From Cupriavidus sp. (GTDB taxonomy: Bacteria > Pseudomonadota > Gammaproteobacteria > Burkholderiales > Burkholderiaceae): a stretch of DNA of 64,000 nt. The DNA lies in contig JAPSLP010000004.1 of the NCBI GenBank assembly GCA_031180665.1, forward strand, positions 121,879 to 185,878. The letters run 5' to 3'. Below are positions 36,776 through 45,513 of the stretch, in pieces (positions within the stretch are counted from its first letter, which is position 1; each line of letters starts with the position of its first letter). Made by a program: the position numbers and the translations under genes. Under the pieces are notes generated by a model. The model had not been told where the DNA came from. It saw nothing but the letters and a program-made list of their open reading frames with translations, and did not search any database.

Positions 36776-37666
36776 ATGGAGACACGCGATCTGGAGTACG
36801 TGCTGGAGGTGGCCGCGCACGGCGGCATCGGGCGCGCCGCCGAGGCGCTCGGCATGAGCCAGCCGGCGCTGACCAAGGCGGTGCAGCGGGTGGAAGCGCA
36901 GATCGGCCTGCCGCTGTTCGAGCGCACCGCGCTGGGCATGCGGCCGACCCAGGCCGGCGCGGCGTTTATCGAGCGCGCCCGGCGCATCCGGCTGGAATAC
37001 GAGGACGCGCTGGCCGAGATGCGCGGCATGCGCACGGGCGAGCAGGGCGTGCTGCGGCTCGGCTATTCGCCGTCGATTCCGAATCCGGTGGTGCTGGACG
37101 CCTGCCGCCAGCTGATGCAGGAGCGACCCGTCGCGCGATTGCGGATGACGCGGCGGATGGCGCGCGACCTGATGGATCCACTGCTGGCGGGCGAACTGGA
37201 TCTGGCCATCGCGCCGGTGCCGCGGCTGCGGACCGACGCGTTCGTGGTCCACGACCTGTTCGACGACACGCTGGCGGTGGTCGCCGACGAATCGCACCCT
37301 CTGCACGGCAAGCGCGGCGTGCGGCTCGCCGACCTGGTCGACCAGGAATGGTTGCTGCCCGGTGCGCATATCCTGCTGCGCCAGCAGCTGGAGGCCGCCT
37401 TCCAGCAGCGCGGCCTGCCGCCGCCGAATCTACGCGTCGAATCGGATTTCGGCAGCGCCTCGCTGTTCTATCTGATGCGGGGCACGCGCATGCTCAGCAT
37501 TGCCGGAGCGCAGATGGCCCGGCCGCTGGACGGTTTTCGTGCACTGCGGCTCAGTAGCGAAGAACTCGATCTACGCCGGCGTGTGGGCGTGATCGCGCGG
37601 GCCGGCGCTTATCTGTCGCCGTTGGCGCAGCGGATGGTGGCGATTTTGCAGGCGCGGGCGATATAG
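36776..37666 (+). CDS. LysR family transcriptional regulator
   Basis: The 296-aa protein starts METRDLEYVLEVAAHGGIGR, with the winged HTH AAEALGMSQPALTKAVQRVE and a LysR effector-binding domain. It is divergent from the ligase/dehydrogenase/Bug/CoA transferase set and is the probable regulator of that cluster. A GGGGAG site precedes the ATG. Confidence 0.9.
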   Translation: METRDLEYVLEVAAHGGIGRAAEALGMSQPALTKAVQRVEAQIGLPLFERTALGMRPTQAGAAFIERARRIRLEYEDALAEMRGMRTGEQGVLRLGYSPSIPNPVVLDACRQLMQERPVARLRMTRRMARDLMDPLLAGELDLAIAPVPRLRTDAFVVHDLFDDTLAVVADESHPLHGKRGVRLADLVDQEWLLPGAHILLRQQLEAAFQQRGLPPPNLRVESDFGSASLFYLMRGTRMLSIAGAQMARPLDGFRALRLSSEELDLRRRVGVIARAGAYLSPLAQRMVAILQARAI

Positions 37667-37777
37667 GCCAACGCGCCGGCATTTCGAATCTTCAGCAGAA
37701 AACGAAAGGGTAATGGCACGCTTGGCCGCCGCTATACTGACGCACTGTTGCACCGACCATTTATGGACGACAGCACC

Positions 37778-38374
37778 ATGAATATCTGGCTATTCCTCGT
37801 TCCCTTTGCCATTGCGGCCGCATTGCCAGGGCCTGCGCAAGGCGCCATGTTTGCAAGAGTGGTCAGTCTGGGCGCCGCTTCCGCCTGGTCGTTTATCGTC
37901 GGTATGGTTGCCGGCAATGCCGTCTGGCTGCTGGCGGCCGTCTTCGGGCTTTCGGCACTCGCGGTCCGCTTTGCCACCGTGTTCGTGGTGGTCAAATGGC
38001 TTGGCGTACTGTTCCTGCTCTATATGGCATGGCGGCTTTGGAAGTCCGATGGCCACCGCGGGGCGCCGCAGCCCGCGCGTTCCGGCAGCGGTTTCCTGGC
38101 GGGCGCCTTGCTGACGCTCGGCAATCCCAAGGCCATGGTGTTCTTCGGCGCGGTATTGCCGCAGGCTTTCGATATGACGGCGTTGACGGCAGGCCAGATC
38201 GTGCTGATCGTGACCCTTGGCGTGGCCGTCGATTTCCTCGTGCAATTGTTCTACCTGATGCTGGCACGGCAGACCCGGACTTTTATTTCGTCCCCGAAAC
38301 GCGTACGGATGGTCGATCGCACCGCGGCTGCGATGATGGCCGGCTGCGCCGGCGCGATTGCCGCCAAAACCTAG
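37778..38374 (+). CDS. LysE family translocator
   Basis: Membrane exporter of 198 aa with about six hydrophobic helices and the LysE/RhtB features: IAAALPGPAQGAMFARVVSL at the N-terminus (family GPxxA/G motif) and the conserved middle segment LLTLGNPKAMVFFGAVLP. Such proteins export amino acids or related small metabolites. An ATG 15 bp upstream (37763) is an alternative start. Substrate not predictable. Confidence 0.85.
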   Translation: MNIWLFLVPFAIAAALPGPAQGAMFARVVSLGAASAWSFIVGMVAGNAVWLLAAVFGLSALAVRFATVFVVVKWLGVLFLLYMAWRLWKSDGHRGAPQPARSGSGFLAGALLTLGNPKAMVFFGAVLPQAFDMTALTAGQIVLIVTLGVAVDFLVQLFYLMLARQTRTFISSPKRVRMVDRTAAAMMAGCAGAIAAKT

Positions 38375-38386
38375 CCGGATTCCGGC
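38374..38386 (+). terminator. Short hairpin after lysE-family gene
   Basis: GCCGGA-t-TCCGGC directly after the stop codon, followed by CTTGCGTTTT. Weak intrinsic-terminator candidate. Confidence 0.3.
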
Positions 38387-38538
38387 CTTGCGTTTTCGCG
38401 GGCGAGCAAAAATACAACGGACACAGAGATTTAAAAAGATTTCATATCGGCAGGCCCGTCGTTGTTGTATTTGTATCGGCCAAAATGGGTCGCATAAATA
38501 CAAAGGGGTCGGCGCGAGCCAGCGCCAATGCCGATACG

Positions 38539-38967
38539 ATGAAATTCTCTGTCTTTCTGCTCGGAGCCGGAACCATTGCCGTGATGCTGATGGGCGCGGC
38601 ACAGGTCAAGGGCACGCTGACGAACGCGCCGATCGCCGCGTTGGCTCCGGGTTTTCACGCCGACGGTGAGCATTTTGGCGGCAGGCCCTGCGCCGCGCCG
38701 TGCGCCGAGCTGTTCCAGGGCTATGCGTGGGCGCTGATGCACGACGTGCGTCACGCCAGGTCCTGTGAAGCGGTACAGCCGGATTTTCGCGCCGGCTGCA
38801 TGCAGTACGTCGACGATCTGATGATGCGGCGCAGCGCCCGGGCCGTAGCGCAGCGCCAATCGGGCCAACCGGAGGTCCCGACGACGGGCGGATCCGCGAA
38901 GCCGATCGGACCCACGCCGACGCTGGTTCTGCCCGTGTCTACATCCGGTACCGCAACGTCGCCATGA
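38539..38967 (+). CDS. Small exported Cys-containing protein, unknown function
   Basis: Not recognised. The 142-aa product has a signal-peptide-like start (MKFSVFLLGAGTIAVMLMG), a mature part with Cys in RPCAAPCAELFQGYAW, ARSCEA and RAGCMQYVDD, and a Pro/Thr-rich tail. Its 3' end overlaps the convergent TonB receptor gene by 29 bp. Coding status rests on the signal peptide and the paired Cys residues, so it is moderately sure. Confidence 0.5.
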   Translation: MKFSVFLLGAGTIAVMLMGAAQVKGTLTNAPIAALAPGFHADGEHFGGRPCAAPCAELFQGYAWALMHDVRHARSCEAVQPDFRAGCMQYVDDLMMRRSARAVAQRQSGQPEVPTTGGSAKPIGPTPTLVLPVSTSGTATSP

Positions 38968-41032
38968 CGCTGCGCGGCGCGCCCGGCAGGTTCAGGTTCG
39001 GGCTCGAACCGTGGCCCGAGACGATATAGCCCTTGTCGAACAGGTTGTACAGGTTCAGCTGCAGTTCGACGGGGCCGCGACGGTACCAGGCCATCATGTC
39101 GGCCGTGACATAGCCGGGCAGCGTCACCGTGTTCTGCGGATCGGCCATGCGGGCCCCGACGAGGTTCAGCCCACCGCCGATACCGAAGCCGTGGCCCAGC
39201 TCCTTGGTGACCCAGAAATTGCCGCTATGCCGCGGCGTCAGCGTGGCGCGCTTGCCTTCCAGCGCGCTGCTCGAGCGGGTCACGCGCGCATCGAGATAGG
39301 CGTAGCCGGCCAACACCTTCCAGCCCCGGCCCAGATCGCCGGCGACGGTCAGCTCCGCACCGTCGGTGCGCTGCTCGCCGATCGGCATCAGCGCGGTGCC
39401 GGTGGCATTGGCGACCTTGATATTGGTGCGCTCCAGGCGGAATACCGAAACGGTGGTGCTGGCGCGCCCATCGAAGAAATCGTATTTGGCGCCGATCTCG
39501 GTATTGCTGGTCTTTTCCGGTGCCAGTTCGGCGTTATTGGCCGCCAGCGAGAAGGCTTCGCCCGACGGCTGGAACGAACGGCTCCAAGACAAGTAGTAAG
39601 ACTGGGTCTTCGACGGCTGCCACACCAGGCCGGCGCGCGGGCTCCAGGCATTGTCGGTGCGCGACAGGCCGCGCTGGTTCGGGCGGCGGTCGACGGTTTC
39701 CTGCTCGAAGCGGTCGTAGCGCACGCCCACCAGCGCCTTCCACTGTTCGCTCAGCGTGATCATGTCCTGGGTGTAGAGGCCCAGGGTCTTGAAGGTGCCG
39801 CGGTTGGTGGTGCCCGGCGTTCCGCCCAGCAGCCGCGGCAGCGTCGGCAGCACCGGATGGAACAGGTCAACGGTGGCGACGTTGTTGCGCGAATAGTTGA
39901 CCAGATCCTTGTTCTGCTGGCCGACCTCGACCCCGTACAGCAATTCGTGCTTCATGCCGAACAGCGTGGCCTTCTGCGTCAGGTCGGTCTGGTTGAACCA
40001 GCCATGCTCCTCGCGATAGACGTTGGAGCGGTTCAGCGACACCGTACGCTGCGCCGCGTTGACGGCACCGGGCAGCGTGTTGTTGCGGTCCAGCGAATAG
40101 TGGTAATAGCGCGTCGCGTTGCGGATCGACCATTGGTCGTTGAAGCGATGCGTCAGTGTGGCGGTGCCCGAATACACGCGCGACTGGCTGTAGTCCGCGT
40201 CGCGCGCATTGGCCGCGCCGTAGTAGGTGGACGCCGGCACCTGGACCGGGCGGCCGTTGAAGGCCGGAATGCCGAAGTCGGTCACGCGGCGGTCTTCCAG
40301 GTAGTCGGCCTGCAGCAGCAGCTTGGTGTCCGGCGCGAGCTTCAGGTCCAGCGACGGCGCGATCGCGGTGCGGTCCAGAAACTGCTGCGAGCGGTAGCTG
40401 TCGGCGCGCTGCACCGCGCCGGTGATGCGAAACGCCGCCGCGCCGTCGCCGAACACCCGGCCGACATCGACCTCGCCGCGCCGGTCGGCCCACGAGCCGT
40501 AGCTCAGGCTCAGGTCGGTGATGTCCACCCCGGGTTTCTTGGTGACCCGGTTGATCAGGCCGCCCGACGAGCCGCGGCCGTACAGCACGGCGGCCGGCCC
40601 CTTGATGACCTCGATGCGCTCGACGTTCGACAGGTCGCGGAAATACAGCGCGTCATCCCGGATGCCATCGACGAACTGGTCTGCGATCGCGGTGAAGCCG
40701 CGGATCGTAACCTGGTCGCGCTGTCCGTCTCCATGCGAGAAGCCCACCCCGGGCACGTTCTTCAGCGTGTCCTGGATCGAGGTCGCGTGCTGGTCGCGCA
40801 TGACCTCGGCGGTCACCACGTTCACCGTCTGCGGGACGTCGCGCAGCGGGACATCCATCTTGGTGGCGGTGACCGTATCGGGCGGGTTGTAGCCCTCGCC
40901 CAACTCGCGGTTGGCGCTTGCCTTGACGGTGACCTCCGGCAACGTCTCGGCGCTCTGGGCGCGGGCAACCGCGGGCGAAAGAACGGACGCCGCCAGCAGG
41001 GCAGCGGTGATCGGGTGACGCTTGGCTCGCAT
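38939..41032 (-). CDS. TonB-dependent siderophore receptor
   Basis: Outer-membrane gated channel of 697 aa. A signal peptide (ending near AVARAQS) is followed by a plug domain with the TonB-box/plug blocks LRDVPQTVNVVTAEVMRDQ and NVERIEVIKGPAAVLYGRGS. A 22-strand barrel ends in an aromatic-containing C-terminus (SVMATLRYRM). It resembles catecholate-type siderophore receptors. A Fur-box-like palindrome sits about 30-55 bp upstream of the start, which supports iron regulation. The cognate siderophore is unknown. Confidence 0.9.
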   Translation of the reverse strand: MRAKRHPITAALLAASVLSPAVARAQSAETLPEVTVKASANRELGEGYNPPDTVTATKMDVPLRDVPQTVNVVTAEVMRDQHATSIQDTLKNVPGVGFSHGDGQRDQVTIRGFTAIADQFVDGIRDDALYFRDLSNVERIEVIKGPAAVLYGRGSSGGLINRVTKKPGVDITDLSLSYGSWADRRGEVDVGRVFGDGAAAFRITGAVQRADSYRSQQFLDRTAIAPSLDLKLAPDTKLLLQADYLEDRRVTDFGIPAFNGRPVQVPASTYYGAANARDADYSQSRVYSGTATLTHRFNDQWSIRNATRYYHYSLDRNNTLPGAVNAAQRTVSLNRSNVYREEHGWFNQTDLTQKATLFGMKHELLYGVEVGQQNKDLVNYSRNNVATVDLFHPVLPTLPRLLGGTPGTTNRGTFKTLGLYTQDMITLSEQWKALVGVRYDRFEQETVDRRPNQRGLSRTDNAWSPRAGLVWQPSKTQSYYLSWSRSFQPSGEAFSLAANNAELAPEKTSNTEIGAKYDFFDGRASTTVSVFRLERTNIKVANATGTALMPIGEQRTDGAELTVAGDLGRGWKVLAGYAYLDARVTRSSSALEGKRATLTPRHSGNFWVTKELGHGFGIGGGLNLVGARMADPQNTVTLPGYVTADMMAWYRRGPVELQLNLYNLFDKGYIVSGHGSSPNLNLPGAPRSVMATLRYRM

Positions 41033-41063
41033 TTTGTAATGAACTGTAATATTTTTAAGGGAA

Positions 41064-41086
41064 TGCGAATTATTATCATTTCGCTA
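41064..41086 (-). promoter_or_regulatory. Fur box of the TonB receptor gene
   Basis: The minus strand reads CGAAATGATAATAATTCGC, close to the Fur consensus GATAATGATAATCATTATC, just upstream of the receptor start codon at 41032. AT-rich in a GC-rich neighbourhood. Confidence 0.65.
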
Positions 41087-41284
41087 TATGCGGTCAACTG
41101 CCTAATCACCCATTCGTGGGGTGCTGCCAACGGCCGCTCCGGCCGAAGGTGCCGCCTGAGCAACATGCAGCAAAGGGGCGCGCTTCCGGTCGTTCGCGCC
41201 CCCTGTCGAAGAATTCGCCTCGAATGGCGTCGGCAGAGGCGCCGCGGCGGTATGCTTGCACGGTAGTCAGCCGTCCCCTTACCC

Positions 41285-41974
41285 ATGCCTCCGCTTCGCA
41301 ATCGCCGCCGATCTGCCACCTCCTCTCACCCGCGCAGTACCTCGCCGTTCCGCCACTTCCGCCGATTCCTTCCCGATCCCGAAAGGCTGCAACAGCACCG
41401 GTGGCTGCGCTGGATGGGACCGATCCTGCAACATCCTCGCCTGTGGCATGTCAGCCGGCGCGGCATCGCATTGGGCGTGGCGCTCGGGCTGTTTTTCGGC
41501 CTGCTGCTGCCCATCGCGCAAATCCCGATGAGTGCCGCCGTGGCCGTGGCCCTGCGCGCCAATGTGCCGGCCGCCGTGGCCAGCACCTTCGTCAGCAATC
41601 CGTTGACCTTCGGTCCCATCTATTACGCTGCCTGGCGGCTGGGTAGCGCCGTGTTGGGCGAAGGCGGCCCGCCGCCGGCGCCGGAAGCGCTCGCTGCTGT
41701 CGCTGAAGGCGGGGCGGGCGTGAATCTCATTCCAGGGGGCGCCGGTCCGGCTGCGCAGCCCGCCGAGGTGGAAGAGGAGAGCTGGTGGACGCAAACGCGT
41801 CGTCGCGTGCTGGGCGTGGGGAAACCGCTGGTGTTGGGCCTGGCCCTGATCGCCAGCGTCACCAGTGTGCTGATCTATTTCGCGGTGTCGTGGGTGTGGA
41901 CCTTGCGGACGCGCATGGCGCGGCGCCGCCGAGTCAAGACAGGGCGGGGCCGGGGAGCGGGCGACGGACACTGA
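41285..41974 (+). CDS. DUF2062 domain-containing membrane protein
   Basis: The 229-aa protein has a basic N-terminus (about 30 residues) and the DUF2062 core: RWLRWMGPILQHPRLWHVSR, then two hydrophobic stretches including GVALGLFFGLLLPIAQIPMS and STFVSNPLTFGPIYYAAW. A third helix lies at about residues 180-205. The family is often linked to cell-envelope polysaccharide genes, but function is unknown. Stands alone here. Confidence 0.82.
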   Translation: MPPLRNRRRSATSSHPRSTSPFRHFRRFLPDPERLQQHRWLRWMGPILQHPRLWHVSRRGIALGVALGLFFGLLLPIAQIPMSAAVAVALRANVPAAVASTFVSNPLTFGPIYYAAWRLGSAVLGEGGPPPAPEALAAVAEGGAGVNLIPGGAGPAAQPAEVEEESWWTQTRRRVLGVGKPLVLGLALIASVTSVLIYFAVSWVWTLRTRMARRRRVKTGRGRGAGDGH

Positions 41975-42050
41975 CGGTCGCGTCTGCGGGGGAATCCGTC
42001 GGGGAAAACCCCCGTAGGCAGTAACGATTGCCCTTCATATAGTTGTGCCA

Positions 42051-42063
42051 CTGGTCATACCAG
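42051..42063. promoter_or_regulatory. Operator CTGGT-CAT-ACCAG (ureide regulon)
   Basis: Perfect 5-bp inverted repeat with a 3-bp spacer, the TGGT-N3-ACCA shape used by FadR-subfamily GntR regulators such as PdhR. It lies about 45 bp before the ABC receptor start and matches three further sites in the cluster. Confidence 0.65.
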
Positions 42064-42105
42064 TCGGGCCGGCATGACAACACTTCCACCATGGGGTATC
42101 TGAGC

Positions 42106-43665
42106 ATGAAACGAGTTCGTAATGGATTGGCGGGCCTTTCGATCGTTTGGGCCGCGATCGGTCCAGGCGCGGCACAGGCAAAGCCGGCGGACGGCACGCT
42201 CGTTGCCGCCGTCGCGAGGGAAATCCTGGTACTGGACAATTTCAATGCCACGTCGCGTGAGAACGAAATTCTCAGCCTGTTGATTGATGATTGCCTTTTT
42301 TATATCGATCCGGCGACGCAGCAACCCACGCCCTTGCTGGCAAAGAGCTACCGCTTTCTGGAACCTACCGTCCTCGAAGTCACATTGCGCGACGATGTCC
42401 AGTTCCATGATGGCAGCAAGCTGACGGTCGACGACGTGGTTTATACGTTCCAGGTGATCTTGAACCCCAAGAACACCGCCAAGAAGGCCGACAACTTTGT
42501 CAGGTGGCTATCGAAGGTCGAGAAGGGCGAAGCTCCCGGGACGGTGGTATTTCGAATGAAAGGCGCCAATCCCTTGGCACTGCATTCCTTGGCCACGACG
42601 GGACGCGTGGTCAAGCGCGGCACGTACGACAAGAGCGGCGCACCGAGCGGCCTGGATGTCGAAGCGCAAGCGCGCAAGATGGTGGGAACCGGTCCATACA
42701 AGGTGATCTCGTTCTTGCCGGGCCGCGAGGTCGTGCTGGAACGATTCTCCGCTTACCGGACCGATTCGCCCAAGGGCAGCCCGCAGATTCAGCGCATTCG
42801 CATCAAGGTCATTCCGGATTACGCCACGCAAGTGGCCGAAGTCCTGTCCGGCGGGGTTCACTGGACATACAACATCCCAACCGATATTGCCGACGAGGTC
42901 GCCAGTACCAAGCAGGCAGTCTTCATGGCATCCCCATCGATGCGGATCGGGTTCGTCGTGCTGGATGCCGTGGGCCGTACCGGCAAGGACAATCCTTTTA
43001 CCAAGCTGAAGGTGCGGCAGGCCCTGAACTACGCCGTGGACCGCGAAACCCTGACGAAGCAGCTGATTCGGGGACGCTCCGCTCCTGCCTACACCCCTTG
43101 CCTGCCGATCCAGTTCGGGTGCGCGCAGGACGTCCCCAAATACCACTACGACATCGCAAAGGCGAAGCAGCTTCTCACCGAGGCTGGCTATCCCGACGGC
43201 ATCCGGTTCGACCTGTGGGCGTCACGGGAGAAGGAAAACCTGGAGGCCGTTGTCGCGATGTGGAAGAAGGCGGGCATCAACGCCAACCTGCGTGTTGCCA
43301 AATCGCCCGCAGTGGTAAAGGCACGGGATGAAAACCAGATCGCAGCCTACTTCGAGAACAACGGATCGTTGGGCATCGCGGATGTGGGAGCACTTTTGCC
43401 GAATCTGTTTGGCAAGGGGTCGCCGAGTGATTTCCATCAGGACCAACGTGTCTATGCGGGTGTCGAGAAGCTGCTCGCCACCACCGACAAAGCCGCCCGC
43501 AAAGAAGCCGGGCGTGAGGTCGTGAGCCGGATTCTGGATCAGGCCTACTGGGTTCCGCTGTATGAGTTCACCCAGAACTTCGTGCTGGCGCCGGATTTGA
43601 ACTACCCGCAAGCCGCTGACGGCATGCCACGGCTCTATCTCGCGAAGTGGAAGTCTGCCAAGTGA
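42106..43665 (+). CDS. ABC transporter substrate-binding protein, peptide/nickel (SBP5) family
   Basis: The 519-aa periplasmic receptor has a signal peptide (MKRVRNGLAGLSIVWAAIGP, cleaved near AAQA-KPAD). The SBP5 family blocks are VTLRDDVQFHDGSKLTVDDV, GTGPYKVISFLPG and KVRQALNYAVDRETL. First gene of the importer operon preceding allantoicase, so the ligand is probably a ureide such as allantoate or ureidoglycolate rather than a peptide. An in-frame ATG at 42091 is an alternative start. Confidence 0.85.
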   Translation: MKRVRNGLAGLSIVWAAIGPGAAQAKPADGTLVAAVAREILVLDNFNATSRENEILSLLIDDCLFYIDPATQQPTPLLAKSYRFLEPTVLEVTLRDDVQFHDGSKLTVDDVVYTFQVILNPKNTAKKADNFVRWLSKVEKGEAPGTVVFRMKGANPLALHSLATTGRVVKRGTYDKSGAPSGLDVEAQARKMVGTGPYKVISFLPGREVVLERFSAYRTDSPKGSPQIQRIRIKVIPDYATQVAEVLSGGVHWTYNIPTDIADEVASTKQAVFMASPSMRIGFVVLDAVGRTGKDNPFTKLKVRQALNYAVDRETLTKQLIRGRSAPAYTPCLPIQFGCAQDVPKYHYDIAKAKQLLTEAGYPDGIRFDLWASREKENLEAVVAMWKKAGINANLRVAKSPAVVKARDENQIAAYFENNGSLGIADVGALLPNLFGKGSPSDFHQDQRVYAGVEKLLATTDKAARKEAGREVVSRILDQAYWVPLYEFTQNFVLAPDLNYPQAADGMPRLYLAKWKSAK

Positions 43666-43686
43666 ACGAAGCGAGGAAACGACATC

Positions 43687-44604
43687 GTGCTCAGATTCAT
43701 TACGCAGAAGATCCTCCTGGCAATCGCTGTGGCGTTTACCGCCTCGGTTGTCACCTTTGCCCTTCTGAACTTTGCAGTCGATCCCGCGGCAGCCATCGTG
43801 GGCGATACCGACGATCCCAATGTGATCGCCCAAGTGCGTGCGGACCTTGGCTTGGACCGGCCCGCGTCCGAGCGATATGTGACATGGGTGGGAGGACTCC
43901 TGCAAGGCGACCTTGGGGTCAGCTATGTCATGAAGCAGCCGGTCATGGAAATCATCCTGGAGCACGCGCCGGTCACCATCCGGCTGGCGCTGTCCGGGAT
44001 GCTGGTGACGGTCCTGATTGCGCTGCCTCTGGGAATCGCTGCCGCACTGCGGCCGGACAGCTGGATCGATCGGACCGCCTTGTCCATCGCGGCCGCCATT
44101 CAGGCCGCTCCCAACTTCTGGGTCGGATTGCTGTTCATCCTGTTCTTCGCGGTCCATCTCGGACTGCTTCCAGTATCCGGAGTGGATTCCTGGCAGAGCT
44201 ACATCATGCCGGCAGTGATTCTCGGGAAGGGCGCGGTTCCGAACGTCATGCGGCTGACCCGGTCCGGATTGATGGAGGTGCTCTCTGCCGATTTCATCAG
44301 GACGGCTCGCGCAAAAGGGTTCTTTGGCTGGAGTCTGCTTCATCGCCACGCCCTGCGTAACGCCATTCTTCCGGTGGTAAGCGTACTGGCAATCGAACTG
44401 GGCAACAAACTGGGCGGGTCGGTCGTTACCGAAGTGGTCTTTGCAATGAACGGCATGGGCCGTTTGGCACTGAACTCCGTGCTGACCGGTGACATCCCGA
44501 CCCTCCAGATGCTGGTGCTCGTATTCGCGTTGATGTTCGTCGTGATGACGTTCGTCTCGGATCTGCTCAACGCGTGGCTGGACCCACGAATCAGGCTGGC
44601 TTGA
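43687..44604 (+). CDS. ABC transporter permease, DppB-type
   Basis: The 305-aa inner-membrane permease has six hydrophobic helices and a GTG start 21 bp after the receptor gene. The binding-protein-dependent permease signature is RTARAKGFFGWSLLHRHALR (EAA-type loop contacting the ATPase). The N-terminal DppB-type block (TQKILLAIAVAFTASVVTFA, then DLGLDRPASERY) is also present. Pairs with the following DppC-type gene. Confidence 0.88.
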   Translation: MLRFITQKILLAIAVAFTASVVTFALLNFAVDPAAAIVGDTDDPNVIAQVRADLGLDRPASERYVTWVGGLLQGDLGVSYVMKQPVMEIILEHAPVTIRLALSGMLVTVLIALPLGIAAALRPDSWIDRTALSIAAAIQAAPNFWVGLLFILFFAVHLGLLPVSGVDSWQSYIMPAVILGKGAVPNVMRLTRSGLMEVLSADFIRTARAKGFFGWSLLHRHALRNAILPVVSVLAIELGNKLGGSVVTEVVFAMNGMGRLALNSVLTGDIPTLQMLVLVFALMFVVMTFVSDLLNAWLDPRIRLA

Positions 44605-44605
44605 T

Positions 44606-45508
44606 ATGACTGAAATCGCTTTGAAGACGGAGCCGACCGCCTCAGCCGATGCGGAGAAACGAGACAGCCTGCCAACGCGCATCCTGCGCAACCGGAGCGT
44701 CAGGATCGGTGGCAGCGTTGTACTCGCCTACATCCTGGTGGCGATCGTGGGACCGCATCTATGGACGGTGGACCCGTACGCGCAGGACTTGCTGATGCGC
44801 CTGCGCCCGCCGGCCTGGGATGCCAAAGGCACGCTCACGCATCCGCTGGGGACGGACCAGTTGGGGCGCGACGTTCTGGCACGACTGCTCGAGGGCGCGC
44901 GGGTATCACTGACCATCGGCTTCTGCGCCGCCTCCATCGGCGCCATCATCGGCATCGCGCTGGGTGCGATCGCGGGGTACTTCGGGCGCTATGTCGATCA
45001 CGCAGTCATGTTCGCGCTGACGTGCAAACTAGCGTTACCCAGCTTGCTGCTGGCGATGACCCTCATCTACTTCATTCAACCTTCGCTGACGACGGTCGTC
45101 TTCGTCATCGGGTTGATGCACTGGACGCTGTATCTGGTCGTCACCCGGAGCGCCACGCAGCGAATCCGCGAGCTCGACTACGTAAAGGCATCGAAACTGG
45201 CCGGCGCCAATGCACGACAGATCATCGCCTGGGACATCCTGCCGAACGTGGCCGGCTCGCTGCTGGTGGTATTCACCACTGAAGTGGCCGTTTCGATCCT
45301 GGCCGAAGCTTCCTTGTCGTTCCTTGGTGTTGGAGTCCCTTCGCCAATCCCATCTTGGGGATTGATGATCTCGGAGGGCAAGGCGGTGATGTTCCTGAAT
45401 CCATGGATCGTCATGCTGCCGGGCCTCTCGCTCTTCCTTCTCGTGATAGGCGTAAACCTGCTCGGCGATGGTTTGCGCGATGTCATCCAGCCACAGACCC
45501 GGGATTGA
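44606..45508 (+). CDS. ABC transporter permease, DppC-type
   Basis: The 300-aa permease starts one base after the previous stop, indicating tight coupling. It has a charged N-terminus, a first helix at about residues 35-55, HPLGTDQLGRDVLARLLEGA (DppC family block) and the EAA loop RIRELDYVKASKLAGANARQ. Completes the heterodimeric membrane channel of the importer. Confidence 0.88.
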   Translation: MTEIALKTEPTASADAEKRDSLPTRILRNRSVRIGGSVVLAYILVAIVGPHLWTVDPYAQDLLMRLRPPAWDAKGTLTHPLGTDQLGRDVLARLLEGARVSLTIGFCAASIGAIIGIALGAIAGYFGRYVDHAVMFALTCKLALPSLLLAMTLIYFIQPSLTTVVFVIGLMHWTLYLVVTRSATQRIRELDYVKASKLAGANARQIIAWDILPNVAGSLLVVFTTEVAVSILAEASLSFLGVGVPSPIPSWGLMISEGKAVMFLNPWIVMLPGLSLFLLVIGVNLLGDGLRDVIQPQTRD

Positions 45509-45513
45509 ACATC

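Noticed and set aside
33820..37035. 1071-codon frame merging the acyl-CoA dehydrogenase with upstream sequence
   Set aside because: Only the part from 35040 down has acyl-CoA dehydrogenase motifs; the rest is out of frame with the real ligase gene.
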